Below, one piece after another: positions 32,338 through 44,273 of a stretch of 64,000 nt of DNA (the first letter of the stretch is position 1; each line of letters begins with the position of its first letter). The position numbers and the translations under genes are program-made. The notes beneath the pieces are model-generated. The model had not been told where the DNA came from, searched no databases, and saw nothing but the letters and a program-made list of their open reading frames with translations. The stretch comes from Adenophora triphylla var. japonica (Eukaryota > Streptophyta > Magnoliopsida > Asterales > Campanulaceae): contig JAFEMH010001471.1 in NCBI GenBank assembly GCA_022495995.1, forward strand, positions 372,001 through 436,000. Direction: 5' to 3'.

Positions 32338-33177
32338 TGATGGATGTGTATTTACCCATCCAAATGATGCACTTTTAGGCTTTCTTTGCGTTTGATTCCC
32401 GAGTTTTATGTATATTTGATATGGTTCGTTAGTGTTTTGATAGTTCAGGGGCTGAAGCGCAACAATGCTGAAATCTGGGACAAAAAGTTCAAGGACTAAA
32501 TGAGAAATAGTGGAAAATTTCGGGACTGAACTGGAAATATGGAATTTGGGAGGAAATTTGATTTCTAAAAATTCGTGGGTTAAAGTACAAAATAAAATCC
32601 CAAAGAGCGAAGTGCAAAAGAATTCATTAGAGCGATCAAAGTGGACTTGGCAATTGCGGAGACGAAACGAAAAAAAAGGGGTATTAAAACAAGGCCATGA
32701 AGTGGCCGGCCAAATTGAGGAGGCTTTGGGGCCAAGGCTAGGACATTTGGGGCCGAGGTTGGAATTCATGGGCCAAGGCTGTGAGCAAGACAAACAGGCC
32801 AAACTCTCTGCAATGAAGGGCGTCCGCTCCAACAGCACTGCGGCCGCGCCACAACAAATAATCTCGGCCAAAACTCACGGCCAACTTGGGCGGCCGCGCT
32901 TCTTCCGACGTTCAGCAACAGTGCACGTATAATTGAGGGCATTCTAGTCTTTTTCCCAACCAAGGTCTAGACTTCACCCTAATTCTTTATATAATTCATG
33001 GCAGCCACGTAAAAAGGGAGGATTCATATTTTTCATATATCATTAGGATATATCAGAATATTATTATTTTGTTTATGCTTTTCTTGGATCAATTGAAGAA
33101 GAAGAATTATTCATCAATCCAGGTTTTTTATCTTTGTAAATTATGAGTAGCTAAATTATGAGTAGCTAAATTTATTA
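32338..33177 (+). repeat. Athila-like 3' LTR, truncated
   Basis: Matches the first ~840 bp of 27043-28564. Near its right end AAATTATGAGTAGCT is tandemly duplicated (about 33138-33167), and the LTR then stops at TTATTAGAT, joined to copia-2 LTR DNA (GTTGTCCGTTCAG). Confidence 0.93.
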
Positions 33178-33654
33178 GATGTTGTCCGTTCAGATTAAAG
33201 TCTGAATAGGTGCCAGCTTGAAAGGGTGTGACTTTTGTGGAAAAATCACAACTGATCTGGCTTGATTTTACCCTATATAGAGAGACCCCTATTCCTTCAT
33301 TCAGTCATCAAGTAATCCAAAAGGTTGTTATCAAATCAAACACAAGAATTCAATTCTCTCTCTCCCTCATTCAAAGTGTTCTTGTTCGTTTCAAAGCGTT
33401 CGTTCATCATTTCCTTCTGTAAAGTTTGAAGACTAAGAGCAAGTCTTATTTTGGTTCGCCCGCCAAGGTTAGTTAAAGTGCACACTAACTCTTGGTAAAA
33501 AGCGTTGTATCTTGGGAGACATTCGCTATCGATCCATTTGCACAATTACGGAGGCGAAATATTGTCTTAAGGAGATTTGCTTCGGCATACCTCGCTTTAA
33601 TCTCCGTCTTTCTGATTTTCGTATTGAAGATATCTTAACATATACCAAACAACA
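33178..33654 (+). repeat. copia-2 3' LTR, 5'-truncated
   Basis: Matches 24819-25291 of the 5' LTR, including the TATA region and the leader segment AAATATTGTCTTAAG. The first ~240 bp, with the palindromes, are deleted. It ends CAACA and is followed by TSD AGTAA. Confidence 0.95.
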
Positions 33655-34528
33655 AGTAATGCTTGGACGGTATCACCACTGATGCAATGCAGGAGGCCAA
33701 CGGAAAGAGTTGTTCAATATGCAACGAAAATGGAGTGGAGAGAATTTCTGGAAAACTGTGTTCTTCAATTGTGTTTTATTCTTTCAATTTGTATATCTCC
33801 TAATGGAAGCAAAATTGTCCGAAAATTAAAATCATGTTTTAATTTTCTTAATCAATGCAATTATAAATTGGCTCAATCAATTAGCTCAAGGCAGTTACAC
33901 GGCCCTTTGAATTCCTTGCAGCAATTACACAACCTTAGGAACGTTTCTGGCGTGCTCAGCTGGTGCCTAGGCGCTCGCCTCGGACACAGCCAGGCGCCCG
34001 CCTCACAGAGTCTCAACGGGCAGCTCCTCCTATTGACCTCCAGGCGGCCGCTTCAGACTGGTTCAGGCGCCCGCCTCACAAGCAGCCTTGGTCTTGTCTG
34101 GTCTGGTCTGCTTTGGGTTACGTTCAATTTGGAGCTACATTCGTGTCCGCAGGACGCGCATGCACATGAGTTCGGTAGCCCAAAGCCCATTTCGGTCCGT
34201 GATTTGCACCCCCTGCGCACCTGTGCGCGAGAGAGAACCTCTATGCTCCACAATCTTACTCCCTACTAAAGTGTAGGAGTATATGAACTAGTCTCCTTTT
34301 TACATCTTTTTCCAATGTGGGAGAATAACATTTTTCCATTTCCAACCCACTCACTTTGAGCCTTCATATCTCATTCATCCCTTAATCATTTTTGACAAAT
34401 GAATATTCAATCTCTATCTCCTCATGGAGTAGAACATAAACCCACAATCAATTTGTCATTTTGACAAATAACTAATTAAGAAAATAATTCATTATTTTCT
34501 TCAAAATACACTTTTTTTCAACAATTAG

Positions 34529-35174
34529 TATGAATAGTAAAATATTAAAGAGAATGAATGAAAAAAAAAATAGTAACTGGATTGTTTTTTTGAAGTATTC
34601 TTCATAGTTAGTCAGATTGCAGGGGTGCTAATCAGAACCGATCTAACAATAAAGTTTTTAGTTTTACTTTACATGAGAATTAAAAAAAAATTGTGAGTAT
34701 GAAAAATAAAGTAAAAGAGAGAAAGTTAGTAGTAAGTTTTTGTTGTGAGAATAACAAATGAGTATTATTGACCATTTTAACTAATAAAGGAACTAAAAAT
34801 CTTCTGACAGAATAAAAAAGAAAGTAAAAACTTTATTGTGAAATGGAAGGTATATTTTATAATGAAAATATTAACTTTTGAATTTTAATATATTTTATGG
34901 AAACGAAGGGAATATGTATTAATATGTAAAATGGAAACTCTTATCGTTCCGTTAAAAGCTTCACCATTTCGGGAGTGACACATTAATTAAGAAAAGTGAT
35001 GAGTGAAAAATGATTTGTGAGATGGAAAAATTGAGTGGGTATGACAAGTGAGACACAAAATTTAAATGTGTGCGAGAAAAAAATTAATTGATATGACAAG
35101 TGTGATACACAATTTAATTTAAGTATGTGAGAGAAAAATTAAGTGAGATTAACACATGAACCTCATATTTATTA
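34529..35174. other. AT-rich intergenic DNA
   Basis: No gene recognised. Purine-rich plus strand with repeated 'gagagaaa', 'gtgagaaa' and 'acaagtgagacaca' phrases, possibly an eroded MITE. Confidence 0.5.
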
Positions 35175-35489
35175 CTCCCTCTGTTCCGGATCAAGAGTCT
35201 TACCTAGTGTTTGCACGCTTATTAAGAAAACACTAAGAAAGGAGTGAACAATGGCAAGTGGGTTGGGGGTATAATTGTTCAAAAGACTGTTTATGATTCA
35301 AGTGGATAAAAAATAGTATAGTAAGTATTGGTTTATTTGTAGTTTTATGAAAAGAAGAAGGTATAAATGTCCAAAATACTATTTATTATTTGCTATTTTG
35401 GAAATAAAGCAAAGTAAAATTCTTAGTCTGAAACGAATCAAAATAAAAAATAGGACTCTTGAAATGAGACTTGAAATGAGACGGAGGAT
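35175..35489. mobile_element. Degraded Stowaway-like MITE
   Basis: The left end TACTCCCTCTGTTCCGG and right end GAGACGGAGGATA are mutated versions of the Stowaway termini. Inverted subterminal words (AAGAGTCTTA / GGACTCTTGA) support it, and a small tandem duplication (tgagacttgaaatgagac) lies at the right end. About 315 bp, non-coding. Confidence 0.65.
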
Positions 35490-35799
35490 ATCATTTTAGA
35501 AAATATGAATCTTCTAACAAGAAATCAATTTGGGTGAAAGTTTAAGCTTCTTACTAGGTACGAGAGACGAAGAGAGAATTTTAGAAAAAATATTAATGAG
35601 CCAGGAGTCAGGAGTCGAAGCGGTACCACTGAATAAGAGTTGAAGAAAGGTTCGAGTCAAAACTGAGAATACACGAGTACTCATTCGTCAGAAGACTCAG
35701 AACTCATTCAGAAGGAGAGCCGTGCGCTGACCGTACATGTTCATTGCAATTATTACCACAAAATTTACGGTTCATTTTTTTTTTTTTTTAAATTCTTCA

Positions 35800-37973
35800 T
35801 ATAAAAGTTTAGTTTAATTAGTAAATCAATTTTAACCAAATAAAATATGGATATTAATAAAGATTTGAGTTACAACTATTAACACATTCATCAATAATCA
35901 GCGAAATAAAATGAAGAACACAAATAATTAAACATTTACTGGTTATGTCCCATTAAACAAGGTTTTAATCGTAAAAAGATTTTCAATATTAAAAATCTAT
36001 TTTATAAAAAAAAAAAAAATAAGTGAAACAAAAATATTAAAATATTAAATCAAGTTATAACCAACTTTTAAACCAATAACAATCTTACTTTACCAATGAA
36101 AACCTATTATAAACAAAAGTAGAACAAAAACTTGTATAAAATTTAGATGCGAGTTAAGATGCAATACACAACTTCACTCCCAACCTAAAAGCTATCTCGA
36201 AGCCGTAAAGAAAAAAGTATTTTTCTCTTCCAAAGAATTCTTGATGCGTGTCTTCTCAATATGCCGAGGTCTTGTATTTATATGCACATTTGAGAAATCA
36301 TTCAATCAGTCAAACTTTTCCTTATTTGATGCAATCCAACACCTAAAAGGAAACATAAGATTGACACCAACAAGGAAAGAAATTTGTTAGTAATATTAGT
36401 TATAGTCTGAATATATTTACATAAATAAAACTATGTACATATTTAATAATGTCCTTTTCCAAATAAGAATCTAAATTTTTGATAAAAAAAAGTCATAAAA
36501 TTCACTTACCAAACTTACCAATTGGATTCAATCTCCCCCTATTTTAAACTTTCTGGTCAAAACAAAGATTTAGCAATAATAGATCAAGAAACCAAATCTT
36601 TCAGATTTCAAATCTCCTCCTGAATTGGATGTGTGTGAGGATTATACACATTCACACAAAAACATAAAAGAGATTAGCTATAACAAAAAATTGCAGTTCA
36701 ACAAAACAAGGCCAAAAAACATCCAGTAGTGTATAAGGAGATTACAGACCAAATCAGATTAAAAGAAAGAAACCCAACAAACAGCAAATCAAAACAGTTT
36801 AATAGTCAAACAAACAAAAACTAAACTAGATTAACCAGCTTCAAGCTCCCCCTGGATTCATACATCTCCCCAACTTTCCCATCCAGCATCAATAGGAACA
36901 GTTGCATCAGCAACAACTTCTTCTTCCTCTTCTCCACCTTTTTGACTAGAAAGTTTAGTCTTTCATTTTTGGAGATTCACATTCAAAGCATTTAAGTTTT
37001 CAGCATAAGTCGGGGAGGCAATCAGTTGAGTCTTTAGGTTTTCTTTCAAAAATAGTTTCACCAATACACATTCACGCGTTTTCATCAATTGATTTAATGT
37101 ATTTACGCATCTTAGACTTTCAAAAATTGTAATTGATACCATCCAATACTGGAGGTTTGTTTTGATGATTTTGACATTACATTATAACTATACTTTCTGG
37201 ATCAACACTCAGTAATATATCGAGAGTTAGCTTTGATACCAATTGAAAGTTTAGTGTAGCTAGGAAATCGATTTCAACCAAACAAATTACGGATGTGAGT
37301 ATAGATATGAGTTACAAATGTTCACACATGCACCAATAAATAACAGAATAAAATAAAGAACACAAAAAATTAAACGTTTACTGATTTTGTCCCAACAAAC
37401 AAGGTTTTAATCACAAAAAATGTTTTCACTATTAAAAATATGTTTTACAGAAAAAAATCAAGAATAAGTGAATCGAAAAGATTAAAATACTAAATCAAGT
37501 TCTAACAAACTTTTAAATCAAGAACATCTTCCTTTCCAATGAGAACCTAATATAAAAAGAAGTAGAATAAAGAACTTGTATGAAATATAGATGTCAGTTC
37601 AGATGTAAGACACAACTTTACTAACAATCTAAAAGCTATCACGAATCCGTTAATAACAAAGTGTTTTTATCTTGCAAAGAATTTTTGATGCGTGTCTTCT
37701 TAATGTGCCGAGGTCTTATATTTATGTGCACATTTTAGAAGTCATTCAATCAGTCAAACTATTTCTTATTTGATACAATCCAACTATTAAAAGGAAACAT
37801 AAAATTGGCACTAACAAGAAAAGAAATTTGTTATTAATATTAGTTATATTCTGAATATATTTACATAAATAAAAGCTATTTACACATTTAACAATGTCAT
37901 TTTTCAAATAACAATCTAAATTTTTGATAAGAAATTAATAAAATTCACTTACCAAACTTAACAATTGGATTTA
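35800..37973 (-). mobile_element. Eroded minus-strand copia-type LTR element with almost no internal domain
   Basis: Two diverged direct repeats of about 730 bp (35800-36530 and 37244-37973) share phrases such as 'gttacaa', 'aattaaac(a/g)tttactg' and 'aacaaggttttaatc' in order. On the minus strand a primer site (TGGTATCAAAGC, 37230-37241) abuts the upper repeat, and a polypurine tract (AGGGGGAGAT, 36531-36540) abuts the lower one. The internal region is only about 710 bp, with a short minus-strand acidic reading (GGEEEEEVVADATVPIDAGW) before a second purine tract. It is old, judging by LTR divergence. Confidence 0.8.
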
Positions 37974-38360
37974 AATTAGGGAAGTAAATATTTTCTAAAA
38001 TTTCACTATTTCACATCCTCCCTAGAATATGAATGTTCTAATTTATATAATTTTATATTAAATGAATGTTTAATTTTTTGAAAAGTTGCTAATTTATTTT
38101 TCAACGTATATAAAAATTCACATTTTGATTTATTATGCAATATGGTGGATTATTAATGATTTTTATGTACTCATATTATTAAAAATGCTTAAATTTAAAT
38201 TTGTTTTAGGAAATATTTTATAAAATAAAATTTAAACATTCATTTAATTAAGGTTTGATGAGGAGGAAGTACTTCTTTTTAGGAGCCAAAAGTTAACTTA
38301 AAATATTCGCTTCCTTTATAAGCAAATGTGATCCAACTTCATACAAATTAAGAAATTAGT
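37974..38360. other. AT-rich intergenic DNA
   Basis: Nothing recognised between the eroded copia LTR and the CACTA target site TAT (38361-38363). Confidence 0.6.
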
Positions 38361-38394
38361 TATCACTACTGCAAGAAACTACAAAAAAAAGTTG

Positions 38395-38770
38395 GCTATT
38401 TACGACACTTATTTACGGCGGGCGACACGTCCGCCATATATAGTATGGTGGATAACACGGAGCCGCCATATATAACTAATACATACGGCGGTATACTACA
38501 TCCGCCGTAAATATAAAAAGTATATACGACGGATATAGCATTCCGTCGTATATATTAGTTATATACGGCGGTCACGAGGCGCCCTATATACTTTATATAC
38601 GTACATTTGACATATACGTATCTGAGATTTTAGTTATATACGGCGATGACAAATAGCCGCCGTAAATAGCAACATTATATACGGGGCAGAACACGGAGCC
38701 GCCGTAAATATAGGCTTATATACGGCGGTATATACGTAACCCGCCATATATATTAATATATACCGCGCAA
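38395..38770. repeat. CACTA left subterminal repeats
   Basis: About ten imperfect copies of (T)ATATACGGCGG(T) in alternating orientation, often paired as small hairpins separated by 10-25 bp. Likely transposase (TnpA-type) binding sites. Confidence 0.8.
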
Positions 38771-39535
38771 CCCAAAATTCCCTCTCTATTCTATTGTTTG
38801 TTCCACAAAAAAATCCCAAAATCTTACCTAGGGCAATCGACGATTGACGGCGACAGGGTTGACGACGACCGTTGAAGAACGCAGCTCCGGCTCCAGTGAA
38901 GACCCAGCTCCGGAGAAGACCTTGCTCCTGTGAAGAGCTCCGTGAAGACGGCGAGCGGTGAAGAACGGTGACCGGTGAAGAACGGCGACTGGTGAAGAAC
39001 GGCGACCGGATTAGAAGCTAAGGAAGCTATATCCGCCATTAGCAAGGTTAGTTTCAGTTTTAGCTAATTTTAGGGTTTTATTGTTAGGTTTCAATGTGAT
39101 GGTTGGGGTTTCACGAATTTGGTGCTGAATTTTTTAGGGTCAGACATTGACATCCTACATGTGTGAAGATTTGTTGTTTTTGTGTACGTATTTCCCTCAG
39201 TTTTGTTTTACAGAAAAATAAATAAATTGAGGATAGATGATGTTCTGTGTTTTTGAAACTGATAACTGGTGATAGATGATGTTCTGTGTTTCGACTGTTT
39301 GACTGATGTTGTTATATTTTGTTTTCTATTTAAGATTTATATTCATCTTGTTTTTGATAAAACTTAGTGAGCAACTTTTCATTCTTACTGTTATATTATC
39401 AAATGTGCCAGTTTTGTGAGTTCTTTGAACGCCATGGGGTTCCTGTGCCCTTGCAAAGTTCGTCATTTTACGAGCTTGAGCTGTGACAGGCAGATTGATT
39501 CTGTCATTATATCTGAACCATCTTTTGCTTTCCAG

Positions 39536-39615
39536 TTGCATACAAGTTATTGAAGAGGAAGCTTGACGACACTCTTAAAGTGTTCCATACCATTCTATTC
39601 GGAAGGAGAGGAAAG
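39536..39615 (+). other. Exon-like segment of unknown origin within CACTA
   Basis: An 80-nt open stretch bounded by a good acceptor (TTTGCTTTCCAG) and donor (AAAG|GTGATT), encoding AYKLLKRKLDDTLKV then FHTILFGRRGK. I do not recognise the protein. It could be captured host exon DNA or a 5' exon of the element's own gene. Confidence 0.35.
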
Positions 39616-40176
39616 GTGATTTAAGCTGTAACTCATTGTCTAAATTTGTGTATTCTCACTGTTTCCTTTTTTATCACATGTCATTGCTTCTACTAAATAA
39701 CCATAACTGTCTTTTTGATGACTAAATATGCACTCCTTATTTGAGATGAATGACTACTGCTTTGCATATTTGAGTGTTGCCTACGAAACTACTTGTTTGA
39801 GTGTTCTCCCTCTGCTTCATGTGATGAGACCACTTTTGAAATTTTGAGTTATTGATTTTGTAATTTAACTCTTTTGTATTTCTTAATATCTCTAGTAATT
39901 TTTTTTCTGACATGAAATAAATATCTCATATTTTGTTATCTTTTCAAATGTTTTGAATTCCCATATATATATATATATATATGGGGAAATTCTTTCAATT
40001 TAGAATCTCGTATTTTTTGGGCTGCTAGAATATGAGGCTATGAGGTAGCTACAGATCATGAGTAAAATAAGAACTTTTTAGATTTCACGTTAATTATGTT
40101 AAGTCACTCAAGCTTATGAGAATTTCTCCATATATATATGGGGAAATTTCCTACGGTTGATAATCAATGGTTCAGT

Positions 40177-40180
<4 letters not shown>

Positions 40181-40238
<58 letters not shown>
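40181..40238. repeat. (TA)n microsatellite
   Basis: About 29 uninterrupted TA units, just 5' of the transposase-associated exon. A shorter TA run is at 39963-39982. Confidence 0.97.
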
Positions 40239-40240
<2 letters not shown>

Positions 40241-40332
40241 AGAAAAAAGCTTAGGTATCTTGAATCAACTAATTTGTGTCTCTCGGTCTTATATATAAGT
40301 TGTATTTTAACGTTAAAAATATCAAGTCATAT

Positions 40333-41549
40333 ATGGACAAAAGTTGGATTGATTTGGGTAACCTGATTTCAAATGAGTATATGTCTGGGATTGACAACTT
40401 TCTCGACTTTGCATTCTCAAAAACGTCTCTTGGTGCTAAAGAAATATATTGTCCGTGTAAAAAATGCTCAAATCGTTACCAAAAAGACTGTGGAAGTGTG
40501 AAATCACATTGTAATGAAGTGGGATTTGAAACAGATTACAAGAATTGGACTAGGCATGGGGAAGAGTACATTTCGACGTATAAGAATGATAATAATGATA
40601 TGACAACTGAAGATGGCATTGAAATTGAATTGGGCGTGCAAGAGTGTATGAGGCAAATGGTACATGAAGGGATGGGTATGTCGGATAGTAACTAGCCAGG
40701 AATTGAATGTCTTATATGTTTCAAATTAATCTCAATCTATTATCGTGAATGTCTTATATGTTTCAAATTAATACTAATATTATCTTCTTCTTTTTTTTTC
40801 CAGGAATTATCTCAAATAAACCAAGTGAATCGATCAAAGCAAGAGTGTCTTAATAAGACTGGAAAAAAGTCGCATTGCACACTCCGAAAAGAGGTTTGTC
40901 ATCGTTCAATTTAGTTCTAAGTTGTCAATTAATGCTTCTTTTTGTATCGTATATAATTTTTTTTTTGTCAAATGATTCTTTTATAAATGGTAGAGAGAAG
41001 ACGAGGGATTACCCACTGATCGAGCAAGCATGTTCATAGTTACGCGCACCGACAAAGTTGGTCAGGCTGCAGACGAAACCACCTCTCGTATGATCGTAAG
41101 TTAAAGTTTCAACCTTTTCTGTTTCAGTTTTGTTCTTGTATAGAATACTTTTTCCATTTCTAACTATATTTTCATAATATTAATTAAAGTTAAAACAATT
41201 ATAATGAACATGTTGTTTTTTGTCACAGTTAACGCTCAATGATGCGATTGAAGACCTACCAGAGGAGGAACAAAACTCTCCAAGCAAGCGAGAACATATA
41301 ATCACAAATCTTATAGGAAATGATGGCCATGGGAGAGTGCGCTGTATGGGACAAGGTCTTATCAAAACTAGGGTGTTTGGTAAAGCCTCAACTTCTCAAA
41401 GTGCTTTTGCAGCCCGTGTTGCTGAACTTGAGGAGAAGATGTCATCCATGAAAGAAGAATTTCAAAAGCAACTTGAGGCTCAACGTCAAATGATAGAAGA
41501 TTTACAACGTAATTATATGCAACATCATGAAAATGGCAGTAATAGATAG
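40333..41549 (+). pseudogene. CACTA transposase-associated gene (Transpos_assoc plus Transposase_24)
   Basis: The first exon (ATG 40333) reads MDKSWIDLGNLISNEYMSGI, DNFLDFAFSKTSLGAKEIYC, PCKKCSNR, the transposase-associated domain at the start of En/Spm-type transposases, with its Cys/His metal-binding pattern (CPCKKCSN...H). Without splicing it stops at 40695; a donor (GATGG|GTATGT) and acceptor (TTTTTCCAG at 40803) lead to ELSQINQVNRSKQECLNKTG, then 40994-41095 (GLPTDRASMFIVTRTDKVG) and 41229-41549 (LTLNDAIEDLPEEEQN, ending in a coiled coil MSSMKEEFQKQLEAQRQMI). These match the plant Transposase_24 family. The catalytic tnp2 domain is absent, so it is at most a regulatory, non-catalytic protein. 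Confidence 0.75.
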
Positions 41550-42111
41550 GCAGTGGTATGTTTTCTCAATCCTATTAATCTAATATCACTAGTTGTTGAC
41601 TCATAATTTATTTGTATAATTTAATTAGAAATCTTGTTGAATTGGGTCATGCTAGAATGGAACCTGTCATATCAAGTTTGAACCACTAAAGTTACTTGTA
41701 CCGTTGTTTCTTTCTGTGGGTTTATATGTTCTTATTAAGTTCTTATGAGTAGGAGATTTTACTATTGGGTAGTTTGTTAGTGGCTCACGGTTGTGATGCC
41801 TTATGAGTGGATTTCTTGCACATAGATGAGAAAATCATTTAAAACATGTCTCTACTTAGAGTAAATATGAAAATTTTGGGCTGCATGTAAAGTTCATTTT
41901 TTACATACTCCCTTTATCCAAAAATCAAGATATAAACACTATTTTTGTAGTAATATAATTCAGTTATATGCCATGTTCAAATAGTTTTGACCTAGAGAAG
42001 TTACACATATGGTTTTCTGAGTCTCTCCGTACCTGTAGTTTATATATGCGAATGTTTGTAATCCATTGTACCTGAAAGGTGGCTGAGATGACTTTTTTAT
42101 GATTATTTCAG

Positions 42112-42282
42112 CTAAAGTTGGTTTCAAAGAATGATCCCTGGTCAGAACAAGATGATTTTCTTATTGAAGTTATGGTTTCCTTCTTCGAGAAACAACAGTC
42201 TCAAAAGGATGGCACAAGGATTGATTGTAGTATCAAGCACAAGGGTGCCATGCTACAATGCCATTTTGCTACTTATAATTGA
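42112..42282 (+). other. Exon-like ORF of unknown origin within CACTA
   Basis: After an acceptor-like TGATTATTTCAG, a 56-codon frame reads LKLVSKNDPWSEQDDFLIEV, MVSFFEKQQSQKDGTRIDCS, IKHKGAMLQCHFATYN and stops. Its amino-acid composition is that of a genuine soluble protein. I do not recognise the family. It lies 3' of the Transposase_24 exons and may be the last exon of that gene or captured host DNA. Confidence 0.4.
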
Positions 42283-42494
42283 CGCATATAAACATTGAGT
42301 TTTGGATTCATACTACAATCTTTTTTGTGTTATTGGTTATGTTGATATTGTGTTGTATACATTTACGAAGCCTAGCAAGTTATTTTATATACAGGTTGCA
42401 TTTGTGTACATGTTGCATTTGTGTGTGTACAGGTTGCATTTGGTTCCTGCCGATGTATTTTTGGAGAAAATGAATAATACAGGGCTCACAGGGA

Positions 42495-43010
42495 AAAAAA
42501 TATACTTATTTACGGTGGATATATGAAACCGCCGTAAATAGACTAGTTATTTACGGCGGTTTCATATATCCGCCGTAAATAAATTCAATGGACGACTCGT
42601 CCCCAAAGGGGGACGAGGGTATCAGAGTGGGTGATAATGGAAACGATTCGTGCTCTAGTGGACGACTCGTCTCTTATATACGGCGGATATATACCGCCGT
42701 ATATAAGATTTCATTATATACGGCGGTAACCTAACCGCCGTATAAAGCTTCCTCAAATACGGTTGTAATACATACGGCGTAATTGTATTTCATTATATAC
42801 GGCGGTGATTAACCGTCGTATTTGTCCTTGCTTAAATACGGCGGTTGTATTTTCGCTGTAAATAGTATATACGACGGTATATCCACCGTAAATACTATAT
42901 ACGACGCGACTTTATACGATAGACTATATACGGCGAATACTTCGCCGTAAATACTATATATGGCGGCCCCGGTCACTATATACGACGGATTTTAACCGCC
43001 GTATATAGTG
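42495..43010. repeat. CACTA right subterminal repeats
   Basis: At least ten copies of TATATACGGCGG or its complement, again in inverted pairs (e.g. TTTACGGCGG...CCGCCGTAAA at 42514-42580). They mirror the left subterminal region. Confidence 0.85.
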
Positions 43011-43028
43011 ATGTTTCATGTATTGTAT

Positions 43029-43344
43029 ATTAGCTAAATTATCTTAGTTTCATTTCCTACAAAATACTAGGTAAAGGTTATTGAAATACTTTTACTTAAA
43101 TCAAGAGCATCATGGTTCTTTTCATATAAATAACATTAATTTGCATCTATTATTATTAACACATAGTATGTGGCTCCTACATAGGGTTCCAAATTTTTTT
43201 TAATTATTTATTTTAATACAAATTGTATTTCGGACTATGCAATTATCTTGAAAATGAGAATAATTTATAAGGGACATTTTGGAATAAGATTATTTAATTA
43301 CATTGAACTGATGAGTCTTGCTTATATTTAAAGGCAAAAAAATT
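43029..43344. other. AT-rich intergenic DNA
   Basis: No gene or repeat recognised between the CACTA element and the Mutator-like foldback copy B. Confidence 0.6.
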
Positions 43345-43453
43345 ATAATATTTGAGTCGGTCTGGGGAGAAACGCGTTTCTCCGTGTTTCTGGAGAAACG
43401 GGGCTTGTTTTGTCGCGCGACATAATAAGCCAGTTTCTGGATATACTTTCATC

Positions 43454-44273
<820 letters not shown>

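Larger units (their letters stand above)
27043..33177 (+). mobile_element. Athila-like Ty3-gypsy element lacking RT/integrase, 3' LTR truncated
   Basis: The 5' LTR (27043-28564) begins TGATGGA and ends TCCATCA. It is followed by an Asp-tRNA-type primer site, gag and protease, then about 1.9 kb of non-coding DNA and a 3' LTR from 32338 that stops at about 33177, directly abutting the copia-2 3' LTR. There is no RT, RNase H or integrase sequence between protease and the 3' region, so it is a gag-protease-only derivative. Its insertion site is copia-2 integrase; the right-hand TSD was lost with the junction deletion. Confidence 0.92.
24577..33654 (+). mobile_element. Ty1-copia element (copia-2) carrying a nested gypsy, TSD AGTAA
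   Basis: The 5' LTR begins at 24577 and the 3' LTR ends at 33654, with perfect 5-bp duplications AGTAA at 24572-24576 and 33655-33659. The internal region runs from gag to the start of integrase (to 27042), where an Athila-like gypsy is inserted. The rest of integrase, all of RT/RNase H and the first two-fifths of the 3' LTR are deleted. The element inserted into an older solo LTR. Confidence 0.95.
24332..34523 (+). mobile_element. Solo LTR interrupted by copia-2 (outer layer of the nest)
   Basis: The left part 24332-24576 starts TGTTGAAATAATT; the right part 33660-34523 ends TTTTTTTCAACA, so the termini are inverted TGTTGAA/TTCAACA. The flanks are ATTAT (24327-24331) and ATTAG (34524-34528), a TSD with one change. 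Without the copia-2 insertion the LTR is about 1.1 kb. The right part has a TATA-like box near 34280 and, 200-310 bp upstream, the palindrome-like motif AGGCG(C/T)(C/T)CGCCT three times plus GCGGCCGC. No internal domain is present, so this looks like a solo LTR left by LTR-LTR recombination. Confidence 0.75.
38364..43025 (+). mobile_element. CACTA (En/Spm-like) transposon, TSD TAT
   Basis: The left end CACTACTGCAAGAAACT is a classic CACTA terminus. The right end, read inwards, is CAATACATGAAACATC, a mutated match. The flanks are TAT at 38361-38363 and 43026-43028, the 3-bp duplication expected for CACTA. Both subterminal regions (38395-38770, 42495-43010) are packed with inverted pairs of TACGGCGG / CCGCCGTA, the usual place for transposase-binding repeats. 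The inside holds transposase exons (40333-41549) and two exon-like pieces of unknown origin (39536, 42112). 4.66 kb. Confidence 0.9.

Noticed and set aside
33682..34269. 195-codon frame in the right part of the solo LTR
   Set aside because: Overlaps the U3 palindromes, has no domain and is explained by the LTR.
40157..40366. 69-codon frame with Ile-Tyr repeats
   Set aside because: Also TA microsatellite read-through; the real transposase-associated exon starts at 40333 in another frame.
41900..41945. Stowaway-like start (tactccctttatcc) inside the CACTA
   Set aside because: Only one end; no matching right terminus within 500 bp.
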